Notes under the pieces: generated by a model
What the model was told of the DNA's origin: nothing
The model's input: the letters and a program-made list of their open reading frames with translations, nothing else
The model's database searches: none
Part shown: positions 1 to 6,643 of the stretch, piece by piece
Numbering within the stretch: the first letter of the stretch is position 1
Layout of the letters: every line of letters starts with the position of its first letter
Assembly: GCA_011526095.1 (NCBI GenBank)
Contig: WYBA01000033.1
Coordinates: forward strand, 1-57,815
DNA: 57,815 nt
Direction of reading: 5' to 3'
From: Myxococcales bacterium
GTDB taxonomy: Bacteria > Myxococcota_A > Polyangia > Haliangiales > Haliangiaceae
Translations under genes and position numbers: made by a program

Positions 1-203
1 CGGTAGCGCTCGGCGACGCGGTCGAGGTGGTAGGCGGGGCGCCCGCCGTCGACGAGGAAGGTCTCGGTGAGGATCTCGAACCAGTCGACCGCGGGGTGGT
101 GGGTGAGGATGTGCTCGAGGTGGGGCGCGCGCAGGCCGACCCCGATCCCGAGGTCCGGCACGGCGGCGAAGCGAGCGGTCGACGTGGTCCGAGGGCGGGT
201 CAT
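1..203 (-). CDS. DUF692/MNIO-family peptide-modifying oxygenase (BufB/MbnB-like), N-terminal fragment
   Basis: Only the first 67 codons are inside the window; the gene runs off the left edge. The start is the ATG at 203-201, 7 nt after the precursor peptide stop. The fragment carries the family's N-terminal signature: GIGVGLRAPHLEHIL followed by DWFEILTETF and a Gly-Gly turn. This matches the start of the multinuclear non-haem iron oxygenases (DUF692; MbnB, BufB, HvfB), which convert cysteines of precursor peptides to oxazolone/thioamide or thiooxazole groups. The gene lies directly behind a Cys-containing secreted small peptide and a DoxX gene, the typical bufferin-type order. A partner protein (BufC-like) would be expected further left. 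The family call is firm; the exact chemistry is inference. Confidence 0.85.
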   Translation of the reverse strand, partial: MTRPRTTSTARFAAVPDLGIGVGLRAPHLEHILTHHPAVDWFEILTETFLVDGGRPAYHLDRVAERY

Positions 204-210
204 GACGTGC

Positions 211-525
211 TCAGTGCTTGCCGCCGCAGCCGTCCTTGCCGCCGCAGGCGCTCTTGTCCTTGCCGGCGTCCTTGTCCTTCGACTTGTCCTTGGCGGCGTC
301 CTTGTCCTTGCTCTTGTCGTGGCCGCCGCAGCCGTCCTTGCCGCCGCACGAGCTCTTGTCCTTGTCGGCGTCCTTGTCCTTCGACCTGTCCGCGTCCTTG
401 TCCTTGGCGTCGGCGCGGACGGCGTCCTCGGATCCGGCGAGGTGGTTCACGGCGAGGGCGGAGCCGGCGAAGGCACCGGTGAGGGCGGCGGCGAGCAGGA
501 GGGTCTTGGTCTTGGTCATGGTCAT
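211..525 (-). CDS. Secreted Lys/Asp-rich peptide with two CGGKDGCGG motifs, probable MNIO (bufferin/HvfA-like) RiPP precursor
   Basis: This 104-residue protein starts at ATG 525 with AAGGAC just upstream; a second in-frame ATG lies at 519. It has a signal peptide (TKTKTLLLAAALTGAFAGSA, cleavage probably after ALA). The rest is a Lys/Asp-rich low-complexity chain made of two copies of a unit of about 27 residues. Each copy ends in CGGKDGCGG, giving four cysteines in total. It sits between a DoxX gene and a DUF692 enzyme gene in an ECF-sigma operon. Bufferins and HvfA-type peptides have the same context and few cysteines (EGKCG in HvfA), and are copper-binding after modification. The motif here differs from EGKCG, so this may be a separate subfamily. 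The precursor role and metal binding are inferred. Confidence 0.75.
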   Translation of the reverse strand: MTMTKTKTLLLAAALTGAFAGSALAVNHLAGSEDAVRADAKDKDADRSKDKDADKDKSSCGGKDGCGGHDKSKDKDAAKDKSKDKDAGKDKSACGGKDGCGGKH

Positions 526-572
526 CTGTCCTTGCGGTTGCGGAGTCGTTACGCGGGATCGGGAGGTTGGTT

Positions 573-1055
573 TCACGCCCGCGCGGCCGGCGCGAGCCGG
601 AGCGCGGGGACGTGGCGGACGACGACGCGGTCGAGCGACGCGGCGCCCGCGCCGTGGATCGCGAGGTGCACGAACGCGGCGAGGTAGATCGCCTCGACGC
701 TGCCGAGCACGCCGGTGACGCCGTCGGCGGCGGGCCAGATCGCGGTGTAGATCGCGACGGCCATGACGCCGGTGAGCAGCGCCGCGGCGAGCCGCGTTGC
801 GAGCCCGGCGAGGACGAGCCCGCCGCCGACCAGCTCGATGGTCGCGACCAGCGGCGCGTGGAAGCCCGGCGCCGGGATGTGAAGCGAGGCGAAGAACTGC
901 TCGACGTTGTCGAGGTTGTGCAGCTTGCCCCAGCCGGCGAGCACGAACGTGACGCCGACGACGACACGGATCGCGAGCGGGGGCAACCACTGGACGCGGT
1001 CGATCACGGCGTGGAGACGGGAGTGGAGGCGGGCCATTACAGGGGACGTGCTCAT
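573..1055 (-). CDS. DoxX-family integral membrane protein
   Basis: This protein of 160 residues has four hydrophobic segments, roughly residues 25-45, 65-85, 88-108 and 115-135. The DoxX-type start VVVGVTFVLAGWGKLHNL leads into the first helix. The ATG at 1055 is preceded by AGAGGA at good spacing. DoxX proteins are small inner-membrane proteins of poorly defined function, and they recur in operons encoding MNIO-modified copper-buffering peptides. The gene is 47 nt upstream of the precursor peptide gene and 158 nt downstream of the anti-sigma gene. That 158-nt gap contains a TGTAACGCCCCGC motif that could start a separate transcript. The family call is firm; a role in redox or metal stress is inferred from neighbours. 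Confidence 0.85.
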   Translation of the reverse strand: MSTSPVMARLHSRLHAVIDRVQWLPPLAIRVVVGVTFVLAGWGKLHNLDNVEQFFASLHIPAPGFHAPLVATIELVGGGLVLAGLATRLAAALLTGVMAVAIYTAIWPAADGVTGVLGSVEAIYLAAFVHLAIHGAGAASLDRVVVRHVPALRLAPAARA

Positions 1056-1160
1056 CGGGTTCCTCTCGGGTGGGACTGGCGGCGCATACGGCGCTGCCGG
1101 CGGGCGGTCACGGTCGCGACGACGACCGCCGTGACCTGCCTGCTCTGTCCGCGCTCACCC

Positions 1161-1173
1161 GCGGGGCGTTACA
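1161..1173 (-). promoter_or_regulatory. Candidate ECF sigma -35 element upstream of the DoxX/peptide genes
   Basis: On the minus strand this reads TGTAACGCCCCGC. It is 12/13 identical to the site upstream of the DUF427 gene at 2443-2455 and lies about 106 bp before the DoxX start. GTAAC-type -35 elements are known for some ECF sigma factors. No convincing -10 was identified, so this is a motif-sharing argument only. Confidence 0.45.
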
Positions 1174-1213
1174 CGCCACGCGCGACGATCCCGCTCCGGC
1201 GCGCTGCGGCGCG

Positions 1214-1450
1214 CTACGGCCGCTCGCGCTTGAACAGCTCGACGAGCGCGGCCTCGCGCTCGGGGCTGACCGGCGGATCCGCGTCCTTGACGCGCCCGAG
1301 CACGGCGACCGTCGCGCGCAGCTGACGCATCAGCCGGCGGCAGTGCTTGCACATCGCCAGGTGCAGCCGCACCGCCATGCGACGCCGCCACGGCAGCTCA
1401 CGATCGATGTGGGCGCTGGCGAGGTCGTGGACGTCGCGACAGGACAGCAT
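1214..1450 (-). CDS. Zinc-finger (ZAS-type) anti-sigma factor
   Basis: The protein has 78 residues and no membrane segment. It contains a conserved early Cys (residue 4) and the triad H-x3-C-x2-C (HLAMCKHC), the hallmark of ZAS/zf-HC2 anti-sigma domains that bind and silence ECF sigma factors. The ATG overlaps the sigma factor stop by one base (TGATG), so the two are probably translationally coupled in matched amounts. With no transmembrane helix it is likely a cytoplasmic sensor, possibly responding to metal or thiol oxidation at the zinc site. The C-terminal half is basic and featureless. The family call is good; the signal sensed is unknown. Confidence 0.8.
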   Translation of the reverse strand: MLSCRDVHDLASAHIDRELPWRRRMAVRLHLAMCKHCRRLMRQLRATVAVLGRVKDADPPVSPEREAALVELFKRERP

Positions 1451-2085
1451 CAGGGGACCCTCGAGGCGGCGAGGTGCTGCTCCAGCATGGCACGGACGCG
1501 GAGCCGGCCGCGATGGAGGAGCACTCGCTGGTTGGACTCGGTGAGGTCGAGGGCGTTACACACGTCCTCGGCGGACCAGTCGTGCAGGTCACGCAGGGTG
1601 ACGACGAGCCGCTGGCGCTCGGGCAGCTCGGTCAGCGCCTGCTCGACGAACGCCAGCAGCTCCTGGTGGGCCGCGAGGCGCGCGGGGTCTTCCTCGGACC
1701 ACGGCGCCGGCGGGCCGGCGGCCGGCGCGTCGCGATCGCCCTCGCCGGCAGCGTCGCCGCCGTCGCCGGCCCCCTCCGGCCCGAGCGACGACATCGGCAC
1801 CATCCGCGCGCTGCGCACCGCGAGCGTCCGCGCGCGGTTGATCAGGATGCGGCACACCCAGGTGCGAAACGCGGCGCGCGCCTCGAACGTCGCCAGCCCG
1901 CGCAGCACGCCGATCCACGTGTCCTGCACGACCTCGTCGACCAGCGCCTCGCCGACGTAGCCGCGCGCGAGCCGGCGCAGCGTCGCGTCGTAGGCGCGCA
2001 CGACGCGCACGAACGCCGCGTCGTCGCCGGCGCGGAGCGCGGCGACGAGCGTCGCGTCGTCGGGGAGCGGCGGTGGTGGGGACAC
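1450..2085 (-). CDS. ECF-type RNA polymerase sigma-70 family sigma factor
   Basis: Residues about 15-95 hold sigma region 2, including VVQDTWIGVLRGL and AAFRTWVCRILINRAR. Residues about 145-205 hold region 4, including LTELPERQRLVVTLRDLHDW and a helix-turn-helix. The length (211 residues) is normal for the ECF group. The likely start is GTG at 2085, with GAGGAG 12 nt upstream. The two regions are joined by an unusually long Gly/Asp/Ala-rich spacer. The gene lies 49 nt behind the DUF427 gene and is coupled to its anti-sigma gene. It probably drives the DoxX-peptide-MNIO genes downstream and its own operon, as in known ECF-controlled bufferin operons; this is inferred from shared TGTAACGCCC motifs. 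Confidence 0.93.
   Translation of the reverse strand: MSPPPPLPDDATLVAALRAGDDAAFVRVVRAYDATLRRLARGYVGEALVDEVVQDTWIGVLRGLATFEARAAFRTWVCRILINRARTLAVRSARMVPMSSLGPEGAGDGGDAAGEGDRDAPAAGPPAPWSEEDPARLAAHQELLAFVEQALTELPERQRLVVTLRDLHDWSAEDVCNALDLTESNQRVLLHRGRLRVRAMLEQHLAASRVP
1551..1560 (-). promoter_or_regulatory. Third TGTAACGCCC motif, inside the sigma factor gene
   Basis: TGTAACGCCC on the minus strand lies about 100 bp before the anti-sigma start. It encodes Cys-Asn-Ala within region 4, so coding constraint is an alternative explanation. It is listed because the same 10-mer precedes two other genes of this operon. Confidence 0.25.
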
Positions 2086-2134
2086 GCGGCGGGGCAGCTC
2101 CTCTGTAGCGGAGCCGCGGGGATCCGGTCCAGGG

Positions 2135-2419
2135 TCAGCGCACGATCTCGACGCCGCGCCAGAACCCGATCCAGCCGGCGAGGTGCCTCGCCGCGTCCTT
2201 CGTCGTCGGGTAGTACCAGGCCGCGTCGCGGTTGACCTGCCCGTCGACGACCACGTCGTAGTAGCTCGCCGTGCCCTTCCAGCCGCACACGGTGTGCTTG
2301 GTCGAGTCCCGCAGGTACGCGCGGTCGACCGCGTCCGGCGGAAAGTAGGTGTAACCGTCCACCTGCTGCGTCGTCTGACTGGCGGCGATCACCGCGCCGT
2401 TCCAGATGGCCTTCGTCAT
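2135..2419 (-). CDS. DUF427-domain protein
   Basis: The 94 residues match the compact DUF427 fold across their whole length. Recognisable parts are AIWNGAVIAAS at the start, YTYFPPDAV in the middle, and the conserved core CGWKGTASYYDVVVDG, AAWYYP and IGFWRGVEI. DUF427 proteins are small single-domain proteins of unknown biochemical function. The gene is the first of the minus-strand run that continues into the sigma factor 49 nt downstream. It is preceded by a TGTAACGCCCGGC motif only 24 bp from the ATG, so its transcript may be nearly leaderless. It may belong to the same stress regulon; this is inference from position. Confidence 0.85.
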   Translation of the reverse strand: MTKAIWNGAVIAASQTTQQVDGYTYFPPDAVDRAYLRDSTKHTVCGWKGTASYYDVVVDGQVNRDAAWYYPTTKDAARHLAGWIGFWRGVEIVR

Positions 2420-2442
2420 GATGTTGCGACTCCGCAGGGTTG

Positions 2443-2455
2443 CCGGGCGTTACAG
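2443..2455 (-). promoter_or_regulatory. Candidate ECF sigma -35 element upstream of the DUF427-sigma operon
   Basis: The minus strand reads TGTAACGCCCGGC, nearly identical to the site before the DoxX gene. A CGGAGTC stretch lies about 14 nt further on and is a possible -10. That would place the transcription start close to the ATG. It suggests autoregulation by the encoded sigma factor. Confidence 0.45.
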
Positions 2456-2563
2456 CCTGGCGCGCGGGAGTGCGCGATCGTCAGCCGGGCGCCTCGCCGA
2501 CCGCGGGCGCCGTGGTAAGCGGAGGAGCGGGCCGGAGGTGGCGTGCTCGCCGAGGGAGGAGCC

Positions 2564-3559
2564 ATGACCATGACCACGCCGACCGCTCGCCTCGCGCGGG
2601 CGCTGCCGCCCGCCAGCGCCGCGCTGCTCGCCGACGCCCTCGCCGGGCTCGCCGGGCGGCCGCGCACGCTGCCGTGCAAGCACTTCTACGACAAGGCCGG
2701 CTCGCTGCTGTTCGATCAGATCTGCGAGCTGCCCGAGTACTACCTCACGCGCGCCGAGGCGCGGCTGCTCGAGCACCACGGCGACGACCTCGCGCGCGCG
2801 ATCGGCGCCAGCGGCATCCTGGTCGAGCCAGGCGCTGGCAGCGCGACCAAGACACGCGCGCTGCTCGACCGGCTGCCGGCGCTCGCGCGCTACGTGCCGC
2901 TCGACATCTCGGCGCAGCACCTCCACGACACGGCGGCGGCGCTGCGCGCGGCCTACCCGCGGCTGGCGGTCACGCCGCTCGTCGCGGACTACTCGCAGGC
3001 GCTGCCGGAGTACGAGGCGCTGCACGCCAACGGGGCGCCGGTGACGGTGTTCTTCCCCGGCGCGAGCCTCGGCAACTTCGAGCCGTGGGAGCCCGACGGC
3101 GCGATCGCGCTGCTGACGCGGATGCGCCGGCTCGCGGGGCCGCGCGGGCGCGTGCTGCTCGGCACCGACCTCGGCGTCGATCCCGAGGCGATCGCCGCGG
3201 CCTACGACGACGCCGCCGGCGTCACCGCGGCGTTCAACAAGAACCTGCTGGTGCGGCTGCGCGACGAGCTGGGCGCCGAGGTCGACGTCGACGCGTTCGT
3301 CCACGAGGCGGCGTGGCAGCCCGATCACCGCCGGGTCGAGATGCGGCTGGTCAGCACCCGCGACCAGACGGTCCGGCTCGCCGGGCGCGCGTTCGCGTTC
3401 ACCGCGGGCGAGGCGATCGTGACCGAGCACTGCTACAAGCTGACGGCCGAGCAGGTGTGGACGGTGGCGCGGCGCGCGGGCCTGGCGCCGGCGCGGTGCT
3501 GGCTCGGGCCGGACGGCATGGCGATGCACGAGCTGGTGCCGGCCGTGCGCGCGTCTTGA
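2564..3559 (+). CDS. egtD: L-histidine N-alpha-methyltransferase (ergothioneine biosynthesis)
   Basis: EgtD transfers three methyl groups from S-adenosylmethionine to histidine to make hercynine. The protein (331 residues) has the family N-terminus PCKHFYDKAGSLLFDQICEL with EYYLTRAE. It then has the SAM site LVEPGAGSATKTR, followed by VPLDIS and FFPGASLGNFEP, and an E-x-H-C-Y-K segment near the C-terminus. The start is ATG 2564 because GGGAGGAG precedes it; an upstream GTG at 2543 has no such site. The gene converges on egtB, whose stop is 9 nt away, rather than sharing an operon with it. egtC is absent, as in many ergothioneine producers outside actinobacteria. Confidence 0.95.
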   Translation: MTMTTPTARLARALPPASAALLADALAGLAGRPRTLPCKHFYDKAGSLLFDQICELPEYYLTRAEARLLEHHGDDLARAIGASGILVEPGAGSATKTRALLDRLPALARYVPLDISAQHLHDTAAALRAAYPRLAVTPLVADYSQALPEYEALHANGAPVTVFFPGASLGNFEPWEPDGAIALLTRMRRLAGPRGRVLLGTDLGVDPEAIAAAYDDAAGVTAAFNKNLLVRLRDELGAEVDVDAFVHEAAWQPDHRRVEMRLVSTRDQTVRLAGRAFAFTAGEAIVTEHCYKLTAEQVWTVARRAGLAPARCWLGPDGMAMHELVPAVRAS

Positions 3560-3575
3560 CCTGGAGCGTCAGGTC
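3558..3575. terminator. Short hairpin spanning both stop codons of convergent egtD/egtB
   Basis: GACCTG, a 6-nt loop, then CAGGTC form a perfect 6-bp stem containing parts of both stop codons. It is symmetric and could end transcription from both sides. There is no T-tract and the stem is short, so function is uncertain. Confidence 0.35.
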
Positions 3576-4804
3576 CAGCGCGCCAGCCGCAGCCCGGACA
3601 TCTGCCACCGCGCGTGCGGCGGGAAGAAGTTGCGGTAGCTGGCGCGCAGGTGGCGGCGTGGCGACAGGCACGAGCCGCCGCGCAGCACGAGCTGGTTGCA
3701 CATGAACTTGCCGTTGTACTCGCCGAGCGCGCCAGCCGCCGGCGCGAACCGCGGGTACGCCGTGTACGGGCTTGCGGTCCACTGCCACACGTCGCCGAAC
3801 GGGCGGAAGCCGGGCGGCTGCGGCGCGGGGTGGAGGACGTCGTCGTCGACGAAGTGGCCGGGGAGCGCGCCGGGGTGCGCGGCCTCGACCGGCGCCGCGA
3901 GCACCTCCCACTCGGCCTCGGTCGGCAGGCGCGCGCCGGCCCACCGCGCGTAGGCGTCGGCCTCGTAGAACGAGAGGTGACACACCGGCGCCGCGGGCGC
4001 GCGCGCGACGACGCCGTTCAGCGTCACCTCGCGCCCGTCGTCGAGCCAGTGCCACGGGCGGCGCCAGCCTCCCGCCTGCGCCGTCGCCCAGCCGTCGGAC
4101 AGCCAGTGACGCGGGTCGGCGTAACCGCCGTCGGCGACGAACTCGTCCCACTCGGCGTTCGTCACGCAGCGGGTCGCGAGCGCGAACGGCTCGAGCCACA
4201 CGCGATGGCGCGGGCCCTCGTTGTCGAACGCGAACGGCGCCGCGGCGGTGACGCCGAGCTCGACCAGGCCGCCGGGGTGGGCGAGCCAGTCGAGCGGCGC
4301 TGCCGCCGCGGGCGAGGCCGATGCGGCGCGCGCGCGATAGGCGCGCCCACCGTCGTCGAGCAGGCCGTAGAAGATGTCCGTCAGCAGCAGCTCCTGGTGC
4401 TGCTCCTCGTGCGCGACGCCGAGGACGACGCGGTCGCGCAGCGCGTGCGGCAGCCGCGGCAGCGCCTCGACCAGCCGCGCGTCGACGGCCGCGCGGTAGG
4501 CGTGGATCGCGTCGAGCGTCACCGGGATCGCGTGGCGCTCGGGGCGCGGGTGCCGCGGCCCGACCGCGTCGTAGTACGAGTTGAACCAGTAGTCGTACGC
4601 GGGGTCGACCGGCGCGTAGCCCGCGTCCGCCTCGGCCAGCACCATGCGCTCGAAGAACCACGTCGTGTGCGCCAGGTGCCACTGCGTCGGCGACGCGTCG
4701 GCCATGCGCTGCAGCGCGTGGTCCGCTCGCGAGATCGGCGCGGCGAGCCGCACCGTCTGCGCGCGCGTGGCGAGGTAGAGACGCTCGAGCTCGTCGCCGG
4801 CCAT
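3569..4804 (-). CDS. egtB: Ergothioneine biosynthesis iron(II) sulfoxide synthase EgtB
   Basis: EgtB joins hercynine to cysteine or gamma-glutamylcysteine with O2 at a three-His iron site. The protein (411 residues) starts with a DinB-like domain holding WHLAHTTWFFER, then the H-x3-H pair HEEQHQELLL at about residues 132-136. The C-terminal half is a formylglycine-generating-enzyme (sulfatase-modifying) fold with PTEAEWEVLA, GDVWQWTASPY and LRGGSCLSPRRHLRASYRNF. The start at ATG 4804 fits the family N-terminus; an upstream in-frame ATG at 4891 would add an unrelated Arg-rich tail. It is convergent with egtD. The region upstream carries hairpin repeats and a hexamer array. Confidence 0.93.
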   Translation of the reverse strand: MAGDELERLYLATRAQTVRLAAPISRADHALQRMADASPTQWHLAHTTWFFERMVLAEADAGYAPVDPAYDYWFNSYYDAVGPRHPRPERHAIPVTLDAIHAYRAAVDARLVEALPRLPHALRDRVVLGVAHEEQHQELLLTDIFYGLLDDGGRAYRARAASASPAAAAPLDWLAHPGGLVELGVTAAAPFAFDNEGPRHRVWLEPFALATRCVTNAEWDEFVADGGYADPRHWLSDGWATAQAGGWRRPWHWLDDGREVTLNGVVARAPAAPVCHLSFYEADAYARWAGARLPTEAEWEVLAAPVEAAHPGALPGHFVDDDVLHPAPQPPGFRPFGDVWQWTASPYTAYPRFAPAAGALGEYNGKFMCNQLVLRGGSCLSPRRHLRASYRNFFPPHARWQMSGLRLARWT

Positions 4805-4901
4805 GTGCACGTCGTAGCACGACCGCTGTCTCCGTCTCCCCCGCGCCGCGCCTCCGACGTTGGGCTGAGGGCGCGCGTGTTCGCGCACCACCGCGAGCCA
4901 C

Positions 4902-4964
4902 GACTGTCACCATCCTTCGACACGGGCCTCGCTGGCGCTCGGCCCTGCTCAGGATGAGCGGAGC
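4902..4964 (+). repeat. Hairpin repeat element, copy R1
   Basis: This 63-bp element is inverted relative to copy R2 at 5195-5257 and differs from it at only a handful of positions. Its outer stem is CATCCT/AGGATG and its inner stem GGGCC/GGCCC, with a 12-nt loop. R1 and R2 enclose the hexamer array at 4968-5190. It lies upstream of egtB. Confidence 0.8.
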
Positions 4965-4967
4965 TTG

Positions 4968-5190
4968 CTCCGTCTCCGTCTCCGTCGCCGTCTCCGCCTC
5001 CGTCGCCGTCTCCGTCTCCGTCTCCGTCTCCATCTCCGTCGCCGTCTCCGCCTCCGCCTCCGCCTCCGTCTCCGCCTCCGTCTCCATCTCCGTCGCCGTC
5101 TCCGTCTCCGCCTCCGCCTCCGTCTCCGCCTCCGTCTCCATCTCCGTCTCCGTCTCCGTCGCCGCCTCCGTCTCCGTCTCCGCCTCCGTC
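4968..5190. repeat. CTCCGY hexanucleotide tandem array (about 37 units)
   Basis: This is a run of CTCCGT and CTCCGC hexamers with occasional CATCTC and GTCGCC variants, between inverted hairpin copies R1 and R2. It fills most of the 478-bp gap between egtB and the transporter gene. Read on the minus strand it would encode Glu-Thr/Glu-Ala repeats, but no real gene contains it here. Confidence 0.9.
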
Positions 5191-5194
5191 CGCA

Positions 5195-5257
5195 GCTCCG
5201 CTCGTCCTGAGCAGCGCCGAGCGTCAGCGAGGCGCGTGTCGAAGGACGCTGACAGTC
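5195..5257 (-). repeat. Hairpin repeat element, copy R2
   Basis: This copy begins 25 bp past the stop of the chromate-transporter-like gene and is read in that gene's direction. Its inner stem is GCGCC/GGCGC instead of GGGCC/GGCCC, and its outer stem CGTCCT/AGGACG. Both are compensatory changes relative to R1. The gene-proximal edge is GACTGTCAGCGTCCTTC. Confidence 0.8.
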
Positions 5258-5282
5258 ATCGACGCCGTGGCGCCTCCGCCCG

Positions 5283-6524
5283 CTACGCCAGCACCCACTG
5301 CCCGACCGCGGCCATCGCGGCCACCACCAGCCACGGCGGCACCTTCCACTGCACGAGCGCGCCGAACGCGACGAGCGCGGCGGCGACGTCGGCGTGGTCG
5401 TGGACGCCGCTCACGATCACGGGATCGTAGAGCGCCGCGAGCAGCACGCCCACCACGGCCGCGTTGGCGCCGGCGAGCGCGGCCTGCGCCCACGCCTTGC
5501 CGCGCAGCCGGTGCCAGAACGGCAGCGCCCCGCCGATCAGCAGCCACGCCGGCAGGAAGATCGCCACCAGGCACAGCGCGCCGTTCACCCAGGCCGGCAC
5601 GCCCGTGGCGCCCGGATCCATCGCCGCGCCGAGGTAGGCGGCGAACGTGAACAGCGGCCCCGGCACCGCCTGCGCCGCGCCGTAGCCGGCGAGGAACTGC
5701 GCGTCGGTCAGCCAGCCTGGCGGCACGACCTCGGCGCGCAGCAGGGGCAGCACGACGTGGCCGCCGCCGAACACGAGCGAGCCGGAGCGGTAGAACGCGT
5801 CGACCTCGGCGACCAGCCGGTGATCGCTCGTCGCCGCGACCGCCGGCAGCACGAGCAGGAGCGCGAAGAACACCGCGAGCGCGGCCGCCGCGCCGACGTG
5901 CGCGCGCGCCGGGACCGGCGGCGCCGCGGCCGACGGGCTGGCGATCTCCCCGCGGTAGCGCCACCAGCCGAGCGCGCCGCCCGCGACGATCACCCCGAGC
6001 TGCGCGAGCGCGCCGGTCGTCGTCAGCAGCACGGCCGCGGCGGCGATCGCGATCGACGCGCGCGCCCGGTCCGGGCACAGCGTCTTGCTCATCCCCCACA
6101 CCGCCTGCGCCACGACCGCGACCGCCGCGAGCTTGAGCCCGTGCAGCCAGCCCGCGCCGCTGACGTCGCCCATCGACGCGACGCCGTACGCGAACGCGAT
6201 CATCAGGATCGCCGACGGCAACGTGAAGCACAGCGACGCCACCATGGCGCCCGCCAGCCCCGCGCGGTGCCGGCCGAGCGCGAACACGAGCTGGCTGCTC
6301 GCGGGCCCGGGCAGGAACTGGCACAGCGCGACGAGGTCCGCGTAGTGCGCGTCGTCCAGCCACCGCCGCCGCTCGACCAGCTCGGCGCGCAGGTAGCCCA
6401 GGTGCGCGACCGGCCCGCCGAACGAGACACAGCCCAACCGGGCGAACGCGCCCGCCACCTCCAGCACCCCGCCGGTCGGGGGAGCCGCGGCGGCCGGTCC
6501 CGCCGGTGGTGACTCGGGGCGCAT
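5283..6524 (-). CDS. chrA: Two-domain chromate transporter family (CHR) membrane protein
   Basis: This integral membrane protein of 413 residues has two homologous halves. The first contains FARLGCVSFGGPVAHLGYLR and QFLPGPASSQL; the second contains SLVFGGGHVVLPLL and AVPGPLFTF. This is the arrangement of the long-chain CHR family. Members such as ChrA expel chromate, but many relatives have unproven substrates, so chromate specificity is an assumption. The start is taken at ATG 6524; ATG 6551 is possible and neither has a clear ribosome site. The gene is divergent from the outer-membrane-like protein gene. Hairpin copy R2 follows its stop. Confidence 0.85.
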   Translation of the reverse strand: MRPESPPAGPAAAAPPTGGVLEVAGAFARLGCVSFGGPVAHLGYLRAELVERRRWLDDAHYADLVALCQFLPGPASSQLVFALGRHRAGLAGAMVASLCFTLPSAILMIAFAYGVASMGDVSGAGWLHGLKLAAVAVVAQAVWGMSKTLCPDRARASIAIAAAAVLLTTTGALAQLGVIVAGGALGWWRYRGEIASPSAAAPPVPARAHVGAAAALAVFFALLLVLPAVAATSDHRLVAEVDAFYRSGSLVFGGGHVVLPLLRAEVVPPGWLTDAQFLAGYGAAQAVPGPLFTFAAYLGAAMDPGATGVPAWVNGALCLVAIFLPAWLLIGGALPFWHRLRGKAWAQAALAGANAAVVGVLLAALYDPVIVSGVHDHADVAAALVAFGALVQWKVPPWLVVAAMAAVGQWVLA

Positions 6525-6643
6525 GCCGGCCGATGGTACCGGCAGGTCCATACTGCGTCTTGCGTCCCGGCCGCCGGGTGCGCCCAACGCGCGTACCCGT
6601 CCCGATCCCGTCAGCGTCGAAGTCCCGAGTCCCGGAGGTCCCC

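Noticed and set aside
526..572. CGTAACGACTCCGC before the precursor peptide as a fourth sigma site
   Set aside because: It lacks the GCCC half of the motif, and a promoter there would start transcription at or past the ATG. The short gap after DoxX fits one shared transcript better.
4900..5141. Glu-Thr/Glu-Ala repeat protein readable through the hexamer array on the minus strand
   Set aside because: It has no start signal. The frame runs straight into an antisense frame of egtB, and the sequence is just the hexamer translated.
4968..5190. Possible CRISPR array
   Set aside because: Units are 6 bp with no spacers; it is a microsatellite.
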